Positions 18,442 through 27,137 of a stretch of 64,000 bases of DNA are shown in pieces. The stretch's first letter is position 1. Each line of letters opens with the position of its first letter. The position numbers and the translations under genes were made by a program. The DNA is from Neisseria musculi (GTDB lineage: Bacteria; Pseudomonadota; Gammaproteobacteria; Burkholderiales; Neisseriaceae), in the NCBI RefSeq assembly GCF_014297595.2, contig NZ_CP060414.2, forward strand, positions 2,852,001 through 2,916,000, given 5' to 3'. The notes beneath the pieces are model-generated. The model searched no databases. It saw only the letters and a program-made list of their open reading frames with translations, and was not told where the DNA came from.

Positions 18442-18471
18442 GAGGCCGTCTGAATATTTTCAGACGGCCTC
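18442..18471. terminator. Bidirectional uptake-sequence terminator
   Basis: GAGGCCGTCTGAA and TTCAGACGGCCTC form a tight stem with a 4-base loop. It lies between the convergent LytTR and thioredoxin-like genes and can serve both. Confidence 0.75.
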
Positions 18472-18604
18472 TTGATATATTGCACTCTATTTTCCAATCT
18501 TTAAAATTTTTAAATTCCATTGCTTTGAAAATGGGGCGTTTTGGTATTCTCTTTTGACCTTCTCTTTTGTTGTTTGACGAAACTTGAAAATATCCGTTTC
18601 CGCT

Positions 18605-19093
18605 TTATTTCGCCAATTCGTTGTCGATTTCCCGGCGCAGGGCGGCGAAGTCGGGCTCGCCGACAAAGGTTTTCAGCAGCTCGCCTTGTTTATTGATAAA
18701 AAACGAAGTGGGTGCAACTTTTACGCCGAAGGCTTGGCCGGTTTTGCCTTCTGCATCATACATCACGGTAAACGGCAGCCGGCGCTCGGCAGCATAGTTT
18801 CTGACGCTTTCCAAAGGGTCGTAGGGCAGGGAAACGGCGATAATCTGGAAATCTTTGTTTTTATAATCGTTGGCCGTCTGAACCAGCTTGGGCATTTCGC
18901 TGACGCAGCCGGGGCATGAAGGGTACCAAAAGTTAACCAAGGTTACTTTGCCCGGCAGATCGGCATTGCTGATGGTTTTGCCGCTTAAATCAGGCAGGGA
19001 AAAGGCGGGAACGGGGCGGTTTTGCGGCCAAAGAATGAAAGCAAGCAGTGCCGCCACGATTAGGGCGGCTGCGGCGGTGAGGGTTTTTTTCAT
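18605..19093 (-). CDS. TlpA-like membrane-anchored thiol-disulfide oxidoreductase
   Basis: The ATG at 19093 has AAGGAAG just upstream. The 162-residue protein has one N-terminal membrane segment or uncleaved signal (LTAAAALIVAALLAFILWP). A thioredoxin-fold domain follows, with the active site YPSCPGCVSEMP (Cys near 60 and 63) and the cis-Pro region KVAPTSFFINKQG near 135. This is the AhpC/TSA-TlpA form that reduces or oxidises periplasmic cysteines, for example in cytochrome c assembly. The partner is not visible here. The longer open frame upstream looks non-coding. Confidence 0.87.
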   Translation of the reverse strand: MKKTLTAAAALIVAALLAFILWPQNRPVPAFSLPDLSGKTISNADLPGKVTLVNFWYPSCPGCVSEMPKLVQTANDYKNKDFQIIAVSLPYDPLESVRNYAAERRLPFTVMYDAEGKTGQAFGVKVAPTSFFINKQGELLKTFVGEPDFAALRREIDNELAK

Positions 19094-19416
19094 CAGAGCT
19101 TCCTTAAAGGGTGGGTTTGGGGCAGGCGGCAGTACAGTCGGAACGGCTGCGCCGGATTTCTGTTGCGGTGTAGTGCCTTTACCCACAGAGAGCGGTTCCG
19201 CAGCCCGGTCGGCGGCAGAGCCGGCTCCATACCATCTGTGCTGCCTGTATTGTGCCGTATGTCGGGAATGAAGTGAATCCTAAAGTGTATGCGGTGCATT
19301 TTCCATCGGAGCTGTGCCGGTAAGGGTAGCGGGCAGGTATATTTCCGATGCCGGGCGGCAGGCCGGAGGCGGTAAAGGTAAAACAGTATGGCGGTGCAGC
19401 GATGCCGCTGCGGAAA
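19094..19416. other. Gene-free stretch, possible degenerate Correia-like remnant
   Basis: No gene is supportable. The part around 19190-19265 (a TACCATCTGTGCTGCCTG block) vaguely resembles the core of Neisseria Correia elements, but the terminal repeats are not clear. Confidence 0.25.
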
Positions 19417-19848
19417 TTAAATGGTTTTGTTATCTGCACAGGCTTGGGCGGCAGGTTGTCGGTAAAGCTGCCGGGACAGCAGGGCAGCAAACTCAAACGG
19501 CAAGTCGGCCGCAGCGCCGCTTTCGGCGCAAACCGATGCCAGCGTAACGGCGGCTTGGGCGGCCGCCCGGCCGTTTTCGGCGCAGCGGGCGGTTTGCTCG
19601 AGCATCACCCTGCGTTCGGATGCGGCGCGTACGCGGGTGTCCACGGCCAGCGTTTGCCCTTCGCGGGCAGCGCTCAGATAGCGTATATCGATACGGGCAA
19701 CCACCAGTATGATGCCCTCAGGCAGGGGCAGCAGGCGGTGCTGCCCGAAAAAATTCCAACGCGCTTCCTCAAAAAATTCGAGATAGCGCGCATTGTTCAC
19801 ATGGCCGTAGCCATCGAGATGATAGTTGCGTATGGGTATTCGGGTCAT
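19417..19848 (-). CDS. Hotdog-fold acyl-CoA thioesterase (YbgC/FadM type)
   Basis: The ATG at 19848 starts MTRIPIRNYHLDGYGHVNNARYLEFFEEARW. This is the classic thioesterase opening, with an Asp-x-Tyr-Gly-His-Val-Asn-Asn active-site loop near residues 11-18. The total of 143 residues fits the family. These enzymes hydrolyse acyl-CoA or hydroxybenzoyl-CoA esters in the cytoplasm; the substrate is not predictable. It lies 19 bases downstream of the hypothetical gene 19868-20227, with an uptake sequence in the gap, so the two may be cotranscribed. Confidence 0.85.
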   Translation of the reverse strand: MTRIPIRNYHLDGYGHVNNARYLEFFEEARWNFFGQHRLLPLPEGIILVVARIDIRYLSAAREGQTLAVDTRVRAASERRVMLEQTARCAENGRAAAQAAVTLASVCAESGAAADLPFEFAALLSRQLYRQPAAQACADNKTI

Positions 19849-19867
19849 GGTAGAGGCCGTCTGAAAT

Positions 19868-20227
19868 TCAATTGAGGGTGATGGGCTGGAAAATTTCTCG
19901 CCCCAGCGGCTCCTGCTCCAAATCGGTGAGTACGGTGGAGAGTTGGATGTCGAACCATTCATTGAAAATGCCGGAATCCAAATCGGGCCACAGGCTTTCG
20001 TCTTCACACCAGTCGGCCAGTTCGGCAGCGAAAAGCTGCTCGTGGCGGTTTTCGATTTCGTCCCACACTTCATCGGCGGTTTCGCAGGGGCGCACGAGAT
20101 AGGAATTGGCATCGGCCTGCAAATCTTCGAGACGGATGTTTTCGGGGCTTTCGGGCAGTGATTGCAGCCAGTGCCAAAACGGCTCGAGGGGAATCAGCAA
20201 AAATACGCTGCGGTTTACTTCATACAT
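19868..20227 (-). CDS. Conserved-looking hypothetical acidic protein
   Basis: The ATG at 20227 is preceded by AGGAA and opens a 119-residue acidic protein rich in Trp, Glu and Asp (MYEVNRSVFLLIPLEPFWHW at the start; many DE pairs later). I see no signal peptide or membrane segment and do not recognise the family. Codon use and the ribosome binding site support a real gene. It is probably cotranscribed with the thioesterase gene downstream. Confidence 0.7.
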   Translation of the reverse strand: MYEVNRSVFLLIPLEPFWHWLQSLPESPENIRLEDLQADANSYLVRPCETADEVWDEIENRHEQLFAAELADWCEDESLWPDLDSGIFNEWFDIQLSTVLTDLEQEPLGREIFQPITLN

Positions 20228-20300
20228 GGCGGGTGTTCCTGCAAACAGACGGGGGAAATAATATAGCAAAGGGGGGCGAAAAGCTATAAGGCGGGCAGGC

Positions 20301-20318
20301 CTTTGCAAAATTCAAAAA
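20301..20318. repeat. 18-bp dispersed word, copy 1
   Basis: CTTTGCAAAATTCAAAAA occurs here and again exactly at 47335-47352. Both copies are intergenic. Similar words occur at insertion-sequence ends in Neisseria, so these may be IS or repeat remnants; that link is my inference. Confidence 0.4.
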
Positions 20319-20370
20319 GCATCGCAATGAGTTTGCCTGCCGTTATTGGCCGCGCAGGTTCGCTGCGCAG

Positions 20371-20400
20371 CCCCGCGCTGCCCCGCGCTGCCCCGCGCAG
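20371..20400. repeat. 10-bp tandem repeat, three units
   Basis: CCCCGCGCTG is repeated twice exactly and a third time as CCCCGCGCAG, in the gap between the hypothetical gene at 19868 and rlmH. No gene overlaps it. The rest of 20400-20647 holds isolated uptake sequences only. Confidence 0.8.
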
Positions 20401-20647
20401 GCGTTGGTTGGATGCTAGGCTTTCAAGTGTTTGTTTGAAATAAACTTTAATTTTTCATTCGGATTTCATCCTGCGTGGGAACGATGGTATTGAGCCTTTC
20501 AGACGGCATGGCGGTGTTTTTGCAAAAAACGCTGACAGCGGGGGTTTTTAGGCCGTCTGAAAGAGCCGGGGTTCGGCAGGAAACCGTTTTGCAGTGTTTC
20601 AGACGGCCGAACCGGCAGAATATGCTGCAAGGTGGCGGAAACAGCGG

Positions 20648-21118
20648 CTATCCGCGGTGATAGGGGTGGTTGTGCAGAATCGATACGGCGCGGTAGAGCT
20701 GCTCGGTGAGCAGCACGCGCACCATGCCGTGCGGCAGGGTGAGGCTGGAGAGGCGCAGCATCAGGCGCGCCTGTTGTTTGAGCCGGTCGGTTATGCCGTC
20801 TGCGCCGCCGATAACGAAGCAGACGTGTTCACCGTTGCGCTGCCAGTTTTCCAAATGCTCCGCCAGCCCTACCGATGTGGGGGCTTGACCGCGCTCATCG
20901 AGCACCACTAAAAACGCGCCGGCGGGTATGGCTTCGAGTATGCGTTTTTCTTCTGCAGCCATGCCTTGGGCGGCATTTACGCCGGCGCCGCGTTTTTCGG
21001 GTTTGATTTCTTTTAAGGTGTAGCAGATGTCGCGGCCGAAGCGTTTGGCGTATTCGCTGACGGCTTCATCGACCCAGCGCGGCATTTTGGTGCCGACAGC
21101 CAAAACGGTGATGTTCAT
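20648..21118 (-). CDS. rlmH: 23S rRNA (pseudouridine-N3)-methyltransferase RlmH
   Basis: The 156-residue SPOUT-fold enzyme (E. coli RlmH is 155) methylates pseudouridine 1915 of 23S rRNA. The start MNITVLAVGTKMPRWVDEAV, the FVIGGADGI SAM-loop motif near 104, and the C-terminal LTLPHGMVRVLLTEQLYRAV with HNHPYHRG are all family signatures. AAAGG lies before the ATG at 21118. It sits downstream of slyX on the same strand. Confidence 0.95.
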   Translation of the reverse strand: MNITVLAVGTKMPRWVDEAVSEYAKRFGRDICYTLKEIKPEKRGAGVNAAQGMAAEEKRILEAIPAGAFLVVLDERGQAPTSVGLAEHLENWQRNGEHVCFVIGGADGITDRLKQQARLMLRLSSLTLPHGMVRVLLTEQLYRAVSILHNHPYHRG

Positions 21119-21203
21119 AAAGGATAGCCTTTCTGCCCGGCAAAATCTTGTTTGGTTGCGGTCGGCTTGATGGGTGATGTTTTCAGACGGCCTGGCGGTA
21201 CAT

Positions 21204-21422
21204 TTAATAATGCGGCGGGATTTCGTCTGCCGGATTGTAGGCGGCATTGCTGCCTTCGCCTCCCTTTTCTTGCAGGCGGCGGTAGAGCAGCCTGAGCTGC
21301 CCCTGCTGCAAATCCAGCGTTTGCTGCATTTTGGCCATGGTGTTGCTGAGGCTGTCGATTAAATCGGCCTGCAGCGCGGTTTGGATTTCCAACTCGATGA
21401 TGCGGTTTTCAAGATTCTGCAT
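21204..21422 (-). CDS. slyX: SlyX family protein
   Basis: This is a short 72-residue coiled-coil protein (MQNLENRIIELEIQTALQAD, then heptads) ending in the family-typical Pro-Pro-His-Tyr. The role of SlyX is not established. Its ATG overlaps the stop of the upstream transporter gene (TGATG), so translation is probably coupled. Confidence 0.88.
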   Translation of the reverse strand: MQNLENRIIELEIQTALQADLIDSLSNTMAKMQQTLDLQQGQLRLLYRRLQEKGGEGSNAAYNPADEIPPHY

Positions 21423-22768
21423 CACAACACCATGGCGGCAATCCAGCCCGACACCATCAGCGGCAGGTTGTAGTGTAGAAACGTGGGGATAACCGTGTCG
21501 CGCATATGGTCGTGTTGGCCGTCTGTATTCAAACCGGCGGTGGGGCCGAGGGTGGAATCGGATGCGGGCGAACCGGCATCGCCCAGCGCGCCTGCCGTGC
21601 CGATAATCGCCAGCGTTGCCATCGGCGAGAAACCCATGCCCACGCACAGCGGCACATAAATCGCAGTGATAATCGGCAGGGTGGAAAACGAGCTGCCGAT
21701 GCCCATGGTTACCAGCAGCCCCACCAGCAGCATCACAAAAGCGGCCATGCCTTTGCTGCCGGCAAACATATCGGCCGAGGCTTTCACCAGCGGCTCAATC
21801 TGGCCGGTAGCCTTCATCACTTCGGCGAAACCCTGTGCGGCAATCATAATAAAGCCGATCATCGCCATCATTTTCACGCCGTTGTTAAATACGGCATCGG
21901 CTTCGCCCCAGCGCACCACGCCGGCGGCCATAAACACGGCAAAGCCCACCATTGCGCCCAGCAGCAGCGAATCGGCCCACAATTGCACCACAAACGAAAC
22001 CACAATCGCCGCCAACGCCACCCAGCTGCGGTAGGCCGACATTTTCGGCTGCACCATTACCTGATGGTTGGCCGCCACATCGGCAGAAGTGTTTTGATAG
22101 GCGCGCGGGCGGCGGTAGCTGAAAAACACTGCAATCAGTAGGCCGGCCACCATGCCCAAAGCGGGAATGGTCATGGCGTGAATCACGTTCACATTATCCA
22201 CATTCAGCCCCGACTTGTTGATGTTGCCCACCAGAATCTGTTTCAGGAAAATTTCACCGAAGCCGTAGGGCAGCCACATATAGGTGGTTACCAGGCCGAA
22301 AGTCATCAGGCAGGCGAGCAGGCGGCGGTCGATCTGCATACGGTTGAACACCAACAGCAGCGGCGGAATAATCAGTGGGATAAAGGCGATATGGATAGGA
22401 ATCAGGTTTTGACTCATGATACTCATGGCCAAGAGAGCCAGCAGCAGCCCCCATTTCACACCGCTGATGCGGCCCGGCACATTATCGCGCACATGGTTGG
22501 CATCCAAACGGCGGATCACCGCATTGGCCAGCGTTTGCGGCAACCCCGAATGGGCGATGGCCACGGCGAACGCACCGAGCATGGCATAAGAAAGCGCAAT
22601 CTGCGCGCCGTTGGAGAGGCCGGTTTGAAACACTTTCATGGTTTCCGCCAAGCCCAGTCCGGCTGCCAAGCCGCCGCAGAGTGCACCCAGCAGCAGGCTC
22701 AACACCACATGTACGCGCGCAAGCGACAGCGCGAGCATCACAAAAACCGCAATCACTACGGCATTCAT
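21422..22768 (-). CDS. Na+/H+ antiporter-family or organic-ion membrane transporter (YuiF-like)
   Basis: The ATG at 22768 has GGAG eight bases upstream. The 448-residue protein has about 11-12 membrane segments, with charged and Gly-rich re-entrant parts: SIMSQNLIPIHIAFIPLIIPP near 130-150, and GIGSSFSTLPIITAIYVPLCVGMG plus GALGDAGSPASDSTLG near 365-420. This pattern is that of the Na+/H+ antiporter/ion transporter superfamily including YuiF and NhaC relatives. The ion or metabolite carried cannot be told from sequence. It is translationally coupled to slyX downstream. Confidence 0.75.
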   Translation of the reverse strand: MNAVVIAVFVMLALSLARVHVVLSLLLGALCGGLAAGLGLAETMKVFQTGLSNGAQIALSYAMLGAFAVAIAHSGLPQTLANAVIRRLDANHVRDNVPGRISGVKWGLLLALLAMSIMSQNLIPIHIAFIPLIIPPLLLVFNRMQIDRRLLACLMTFGLVTTYMWLPYGFGEIFLKQILVGNINKSGLNVDNVNVIHAMTIPALGMVAGLLIAVFFSYRRPRAYQNTSADVAANHQVMVQPKMSAYRSWVALAAIVVSFVVQLWADSLLLGAMVGFAVFMAAGVVRWGEADAVFNNGVKMMAMIGFIMIAAQGFAEVMKATGQIEPLVKASADMFAGSKGMAAFVMLLVGLLVTMGIGSSFSTLPIITAIYVPLCVGMGFSPMATLAIIGTAGALGDAGSPASDSTLGPTAGLNTDGQHDHMRDTVIPTFLHYNLPLMVSGWIAAMVL

Positions 22769-23129
22769 ATCGGTTTCTCCACAAAAATGGCGGCAGAACA
22801 GCCGCCTCATGACGAATTTTCAACCAGTAGGATTTTACCTGCGGGCGGAAAGGTTTACAAATTTTACAATCCGGTCAAACGGTACGCCCCGGCAATTCAG
22901 CCGGCCAACCTGATGGGAACAGATTTTCCACAAGGCGACAGGCGCATCGTGCAACGTGGTGCAGATCTGTTTTGCAGGAATAGCAATGCCGGCCTGCCCG
23001 GTTGCCATTGGCGGCATCTGTAGCGCAGCTGCGTGTTGCTTTGAGTGAAGGGCTGTCAGTAAGGTGCGCCATTGCCGCAAGGTGGGCCGGTCGGCCGCAG
23101 GGGCGTAAACGGCAGCGTTTCAGACGGCC
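22769..23129. other. Gene-free stretch
   Basis: I see no gene, hairpin or repeat that I can support here, apart from one uptake sequence near 23118-23131. Confidence 0.5.
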
Positions 23130-24330
23130 TCAAACGCCGGTGTCTGTGTGATAGACAAACACTTTCGATTGGCAGCCGCTTTCGCGGTATTCGCTCAGGC
23201 GTTCGGGCGGCGGCGATTCGCATGAGGCCGTCTGAAAGCCGCGTTCGAGAAACCACTCGCCGGTGTGGGTGGAGAGGGCGTAGAGGGTATGGGTGTTGCG
23301 GCTGCGGGCTTGCCCGATCAGGTGTTCGAGCAGCAGCCCGTCGTAGCCGCTGTCTCGGGCTTCGGGAGAAACCGCCGGGCAGGCCGATTCGCCGATGCCG
23401 GTGGTGGCAAAGGTTTTGAGGGCGACAGCCGTAAATGCACCGGTCGTGTTCCAACACAGAAAATCCGCCGATGTGGTTTTCAAGATATTCGCGGCTGCGG
23501 TGCCGTAAAATGCCTTGCTCTTCGAGCGGACGGATAAGGGCGGTGATGTCGGGAATATCGCCGGTTTGCGCCTGCGGGATACTCATCAAGGCGCTGCCTG
23601 CCACGGAAGTGCCTACACCGTGGCGCGTAAATAGTTCGGCAATCAGGCCGCCGTTTTGGCGGCCGCTGAAAATATGGCTGTGCTTCACGCCGTTTTCCAC
23701 AGCGTTGATGGCCGACTGAAGCAGCCTGCGCTGGTTGTTTTGCGCGCGCCCGCTGCTGAGCAGGGCGCGGGCTTCCTGAGCGGAAAGGTTGGGTAAAACC
23801 TGCCTTTTTTGTTTAAAATTCCTTATTGTTCAACCAGATAAATCAGTTTTTCGGCCTGCGGGGCGATGGCGGCGGCTTCAGCGGTATCGCCCATGCTGAG
23901 ATTGAAGGTTTTGCCGCTGAGCGAATAGCCGAGCGGAAACAAAGTTGCCTCCGGCAATGCACACGGGCTTGCCGCGCAGCAGGGTTGGGACCCAACCGAA
24001 GGAGAGGGCGGCTTCCATGTTGCTGCGCACCATGCCGCAGGCCTGCTTGACGTGGGTGAGTGTGGTTTCATCGGTGATGCGCCGCCCGTTATGGTATTGC
24101 GGGATAAGGCTGTTTGCCTGCAACAGGGTATCGATTTGTGTGCGCGAACCGTGCACCACAACCAGGCGCACACCTAGGCCGGCAAGCAGGTTTAAGTCGG
24201 CGGCGAGTATTGGAAGGGTGGGCGGAGAGCAGGCTGCCCGCGATGCCGGTTACCAGCGTTTTACCGCGCAGGTAGTGGATATAGGGCGCGGCTTCCCGAA
24301 AGCTGCGGATAAAATCAACGGGAGCGGCCG
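23130..24330 (-). pseudogene. argA: Decayed N-acetylglutamate synthase gene argA
   Basis: Pieces of ArgA appear in the right order in different frames. From the 5' end (high coordinates): FREAAPYIHYLRGKTLVTGI near 24300-24240; after a shift and apparent deletion, MRLVVVHGSRTQIDTLLQAN and ITDETTLTHVKQACGMVRSN (24171 down to about 23935); after another shift, GYSLSGKTFNLSMGDTAEAA and AEKLIYLVEQ, which ends in a stop at 23823. Coding resemblance then resumes at about 23780 with LSAQEARALL and continues to ALIRPLEEQGILRHRSREYL; after one more shift, the acetyltransferase end CESPPP...CQSKVFVYH finishes at 23130. At least three frameshifts and one stop separate the pieces. The gene for the first step of arginine synthesis is dead. 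It follows the zinc-ribbon gene on the same strand. Confidence 0.88.
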
Positions 24331-24332
24331 TC

Positions 24333-24752
24333 TCAAAGCATCAATATCAAATAAAAAAGCTGCATAATCAACACGGTGAGCGCGGTGAGTACGGCCAAAG
24401 TCCAGTTAAAGCCTTCTTTTGACGGATCCGGAACCTTGCTGTGGACGGCCCGGGCGTTGGCAGCGGGTTTGGTTTCGGCGGGTATCATGCTGTCGAGCAG
24501 GTCGGCGATTTCGTTTTTCGACAAGGCTTTGTGTTGGCGGACGGCAGAGCCTATGGACCGCACCAGTTTGGTGTCGGTAGCGGCGCCCGGCAGTTGTTCG
24601 GGGGCGGCCTTGTGCGGGGTGTTGCTGATGTGGTGCTTGGCTTGGAAGAGGCCTTCGCATTTGGTGCAGACCACGAAACCTTGCGCCAGGTTCAGTTGGG
24701 TGTCTTTAACGGCAAGCCGTGCTTTGCAGTGGGGGCAGACGCAGATGGGCAT
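24333..24752 (-). CDS. Zinc-ribbon protein with C-terminal membrane anchor
   Basis: The 139-residue protein begins MPICVCPHCKARLAVKDTQ, followed by FVVCTKCEGLFQ. These two Cys-x2-Cys pairs make an MJ0042-type zinc ribbon in the first 40 residues. The middle is charged and unstructured. The last ~20 residues (LAVLTALTVLIMQLFYLILML) form a membrane segment ending at the C-terminus. The function is unknown; similar proteins occur next to ribosomal methyltransferase genes in other betaproteobacteria. The dead argA follows directly. Confidence 0.75.
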   Translation of the reverse strand: MPICVCPHCKARLAVKDTQLNLAQGFVVCTKCEGLFQAKHHISNTPHKAAPEQLPGAATDTKLVRSIGSAVRQHKALSKNEIADLLDSMIPAETKPAANARAVHSKVPDPSKEGFNWTLAVLTALTVLIMQLFYLILML

Positions 24753-24858
24753 AAGAGTGATTGAAGACGTTTATTTATAGAAGCAGCTATTTTAAGATTT
24801 TTCAGACGGCATGGGAAGCTTGCACAGGGTTTGGCCGTTTTTCGGGTCAAACGGCCGC

Positions 24859-24892
24859 AGGCCGTCTGAAACAAATCTTTTCAGACGGCCTG
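24859..24892. terminator. Inverted uptake-sequence hairpin upstream of ampG
   Basis: CAGGCCGTCTGAA and TTCAGACGGCCTG lie 8 bases apart between the divergent zinc-ribbon and ampG genes. An AT-type uptake sequence (TTCAGACGGCAT) is at about 24800. Confidence 0.6.
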
Positions 24893-24960
24893 TATGCTTC
24901 GTTGATACAATAACCGTTTTATTTTTATGTGGCCGTGTGTTTTCGGATTAAGTGTTTGAT

Positions 24961-26496
24961 ATGCAGCAGAATTCTTCTAAAAATTGGCTGGCTGCGGCGG
25001 CCGTCTACACAGACCGCCGCGCAGTTGCACTGTTTTTTCTCGGCTTTTCGGCAGGTGTGCCGATTTTGCTGATTTTTTCCAGTTTGTCGCTGTGGCTGCG
25101 CGAAGCGGGGGTGGAACGCAGCACGGTAACGATGTTCAGTTGGGCGGCTTTGGCCTATTCGTTCAAATTTGTGTGGGCGCCGCTGATCGATTCATTGCCG
25201 CTGCCGTTTTTCACCCGTGCGCTGGGCAAGCGGCGCGGTTGGCTGTTGTTTTCGCAGGTGATGGTGGTTGCGGCGGTTTGCAGCATAGCCATGATTAACC
25301 CTGTCGGCAATACGGCATTGGTTTATATGGCCGCAGGCGCGGTGTTGCTGGGTTTTTCATCGGCCACGCAAGATGTGGTGATTGACGCCTACCGTATCGA
25401 AACGGCAGCAGACGATATCGCAATGCAGTCGGTAACGGCCGCCACTTATAACGCGGGCTACCGCGTAGGAATGATTGTGGCGGGCGCGGGCGCGCTGTTT
25501 TTAGCGGCGAGACTCGGTTCGCACGAAAACGCTTATGTATATGCAGCCTGGCGGCAAACTTATTTCATTATGGCCGCCGTAATGGGCGTGGGGGTGGCGG
25601 CAACGCTGCTGGTGCGCGAACCTGCCGCATCGGCGCAGCATACCGCTTCGCGCTCCACCGCCGACAATCTGCGCCTGCTGCTGCTGTTTGCTGTATCTGT
25701 GGGGGCGTTTGTGGCGGCATTCTCGCAATCGGGCAAGGTGCTGCCGCAGGGCGGGGGGCCGTTGGCGGCCTTCGGTTGGGAAGCCGTACGCCTGCTGCTT
25801 TCCGCCGCTGCCGCCGCCTCAGTGGGCGCAACGGTGGTGAAAAGCGGTGTGGTGCCTAAAAAGCTGGCCGCAGACACCTGGATACAGCCGATTACCGATT
25901 TTTTCGAACGCTACGGCAAATCGGCGCTGCTGCTGTTGGCCTTAATCGGCGTTTACCGCATTTCCGACATCGTGGCAGGTGTGATTTCCAATGTGTTTTA
26001 TCAGGACATGGGCTTCAGCAAAGAAGAAATCGCCGCAGCGGTGAAAACCTTCGGCGTGGTGATGGCAGTGGCCGGCGGTTTTCTCGGCGGGTTGTTGTCG
26101 CAGAAATTCGCCCTGATGAAAATGATGATGGCAGGCGCAGTGCTGGCGGCACTGACCAACCTGCTGTTTGTGGTACTGGCCTACCGTGGGCACGATGTGG
26201 CGTTTATGTATTTGGCGGTGGGGTTCGACAATCTCGCCGCAGGCTTGGCGGGCGCAGTGTTTATCGCCTTTTTGTCGGCACTCACCAATATCCGCTTCAC
26301 CGCCGTGCAATATGCGGTTTTCAGCTCGCTGATGACGCTGTTGCCCAAAACTTTAGGAGGCTATTCAGGCGCGATGGTCGATAAAATCGGCTACCCGGGT
26401 TTTTTTACACTAACCGCGCTGTTGGGTGTGCCGGTATTGCTGCTGGTGTACTTGGCCGAGAAAAAACTATTCGCCAAAAACAGCAGCGGGGAATAA
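24961..26496 (+). CDS. ampG: Muropeptide permease AmpG (major facilitator family)
   Basis: The 511-residue protein has about 12-14 membrane segments and family signatures: FFLGFSAGVPILLIFSSLSLWLREAGV at residues about 23-50, then FKFVWAPLIDSLPLPF and SSATQDVVIDAYRIE. AmpG imports GlcNAc-anhydroMurNAc-peptides released by lytic transglycosylases such as LtgA (8815), so cell-wall material is recycled. I chose the ATG at 24961; a GTG at 24952 would add three residues, and neither has a clear Shine-Dalgarno. Confidence 0.92.
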   Translation: MQQNSSKNWLAAAAVYTDRRAVALFFLGFSAGVPILLIFSSLSLWLREAGVERSTVTMFSWAALAYSFKFVWAPLIDSLPLPFFTRALGKRRGWLLFSQVMVVAAVCSIAMINPVGNTALVYMAAGAVLLGFSSATQDVVIDAYRIETAADDIAMQSVTAATYNAGYRVGMIVAGAGALFLAARLGSHENAYVYAAWRQTYFIMAAVMGVGVAATLLVREPAASAQHTASRSTADNLRLLLLFAVSVGAFVAAFSQSGKVLPQGGGPLAAFGWEAVRLLLSAAAAASVGATVVKSGVVPKKLAADTWIQPITDFFERYGKSALLLLALIGVYRISDIVAGVISNVFYQDMGFSKEEIAAAVKTFGVVMAVAGGFLGGLLSQKFALMKMMMAGAVLAALTNLLFVVLAYRGHDVAFMYLAVGFDNLAAGLAGAVFIAFLSALTNIRFTAVQYAVFSSLMTLLPKTLGGYSGAMVDKIGYPGFFTLTALLGVPVLLLVYLAEKKLFAKNSSGE

Positions 26497-26586
26497 GGCT
26501 GCCACAGCAAACCCGTTTGCGCCGGAAAACACCTTAGGCCGTCTGAAAAAACATCTTCAGGCCGTCTGAAAGGCTTAAATACCGCC

Positions 26587-26606
26587 ATTTCCGCGTAGGC
26601 GGGAAT
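26587..26606. repeat. dRS3-like repeat
   Basis: ATTTCC-N8-GGGAAT fits the Neisseria dRS3 form ATTCCC-N8-GGGAAT with one mismatch, and the eight-base spacer is kept. Just upstream (about 26536-26571) two AG uptake sequences lie in the same orientation 23 bases apart, unlike the usual inverted pairs. Confidence 0.6.
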
Positions 26607-26735
26607 CCGGATAGAATAGCGCAGAAATACAATAATTAAAGTGCATAATAATTAAAGTGTGGTCTATTTTGATCTGCACTTTAAATTAGTTGGTTGTTTA
26701 GTCTAACTTTTAGAGTACAGAGCATTTTACTTTGT

Positions 26736-26921
26736 TTATAAATTACATTTACCTTTGTTCCATTTGGGCGCTTGGGTACCGCATATCCCATAATTTAATA
26801 ATTCATATTCCTTGTTTTTCATACAACTTTCAAAAGTATATACAACATCTAAAATAATATGCCCTTCTGTATCTTTTTCTCCTTTAATGCTAAATTTATT
26901 CAGCTGTTTATCAATATTCAT
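26736..26921 (-). CDS. Small AT-rich hypothetical protein (61 residues)
   Basis: The frame encodes a polar, Lys/Glu-rich protein with three cysteines (ESCMKN, GICGTQ, GKCNL). It lies in an AT-rich island next to an insertion sequence, with base use unlike its neighbours, which suggests transfer. GGAGG just precedes the ATG, and the start overlaps the stop of the tiny frame upstream by four bases. The frame also stays open upstream (YWKDIQSCGG before the Met), so it may instead be the end of a longer, frameshifted gene. I do not recognise a family. Confidence 0.4.
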   Translation of the reverse strand: MNIDKQLNKFSIKGEKDTEGHIILDVVYTFESCMKNKEYELLNYGICGTQAPKWNKGKCNL

Positions 26922-27004
26922 TCCTCCACAACTTTGTATATCTTTCCAATATTGTTCTGAGTCGGTATATCCAAACCGCCCCTTTTTTTGGAAAAGGGCG
27001 ACAT
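26918..27004 (-). CDS. 28-residue micro-ORF upstream of the AT-rich hypothetical gene
   Basis: The ATG at 27004 (MSPFSKKRGGLDI...) has a strong Shine-Dalgarno (AAAGGAGAGG) about 9-12 bases upstream and runs 28 codons to a TGA inside an ATGA overlap with the next frame. It is either a leader peptide coupled to that gene or the true 5' end of one gene split by a frameshift at the seven-A or four-G run near 26978-26992. Confidence 0.35.
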   Translation of the reverse strand: MSPFSKKRGGLDIPTQNNIGKIYKVVEE

Positions 27005-27055
27005 AAGGTTATTCCTCTCCTTTATCTTGGCAAAACACCATTTGTGGAGTGTAGA

Positions 27056-27097
27056 AACAACTATCAGCATAAAAACAACTATCAGAATAAAAACAAC
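27056..27097. repeat. 18-bp tandem repeat, 2.3 units
   Basis: AACAACTATCAGNATAAA is repeated at 27056-27073 and 27074-27091, followed by a partial AACAAC, just outside the left end of the insertion sequence. Confidence 0.8.
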
Positions 27098-27137
27098 CTG
27101 TAATGGAGCTTATTAATAATAAAGGAAAAATAAAATT

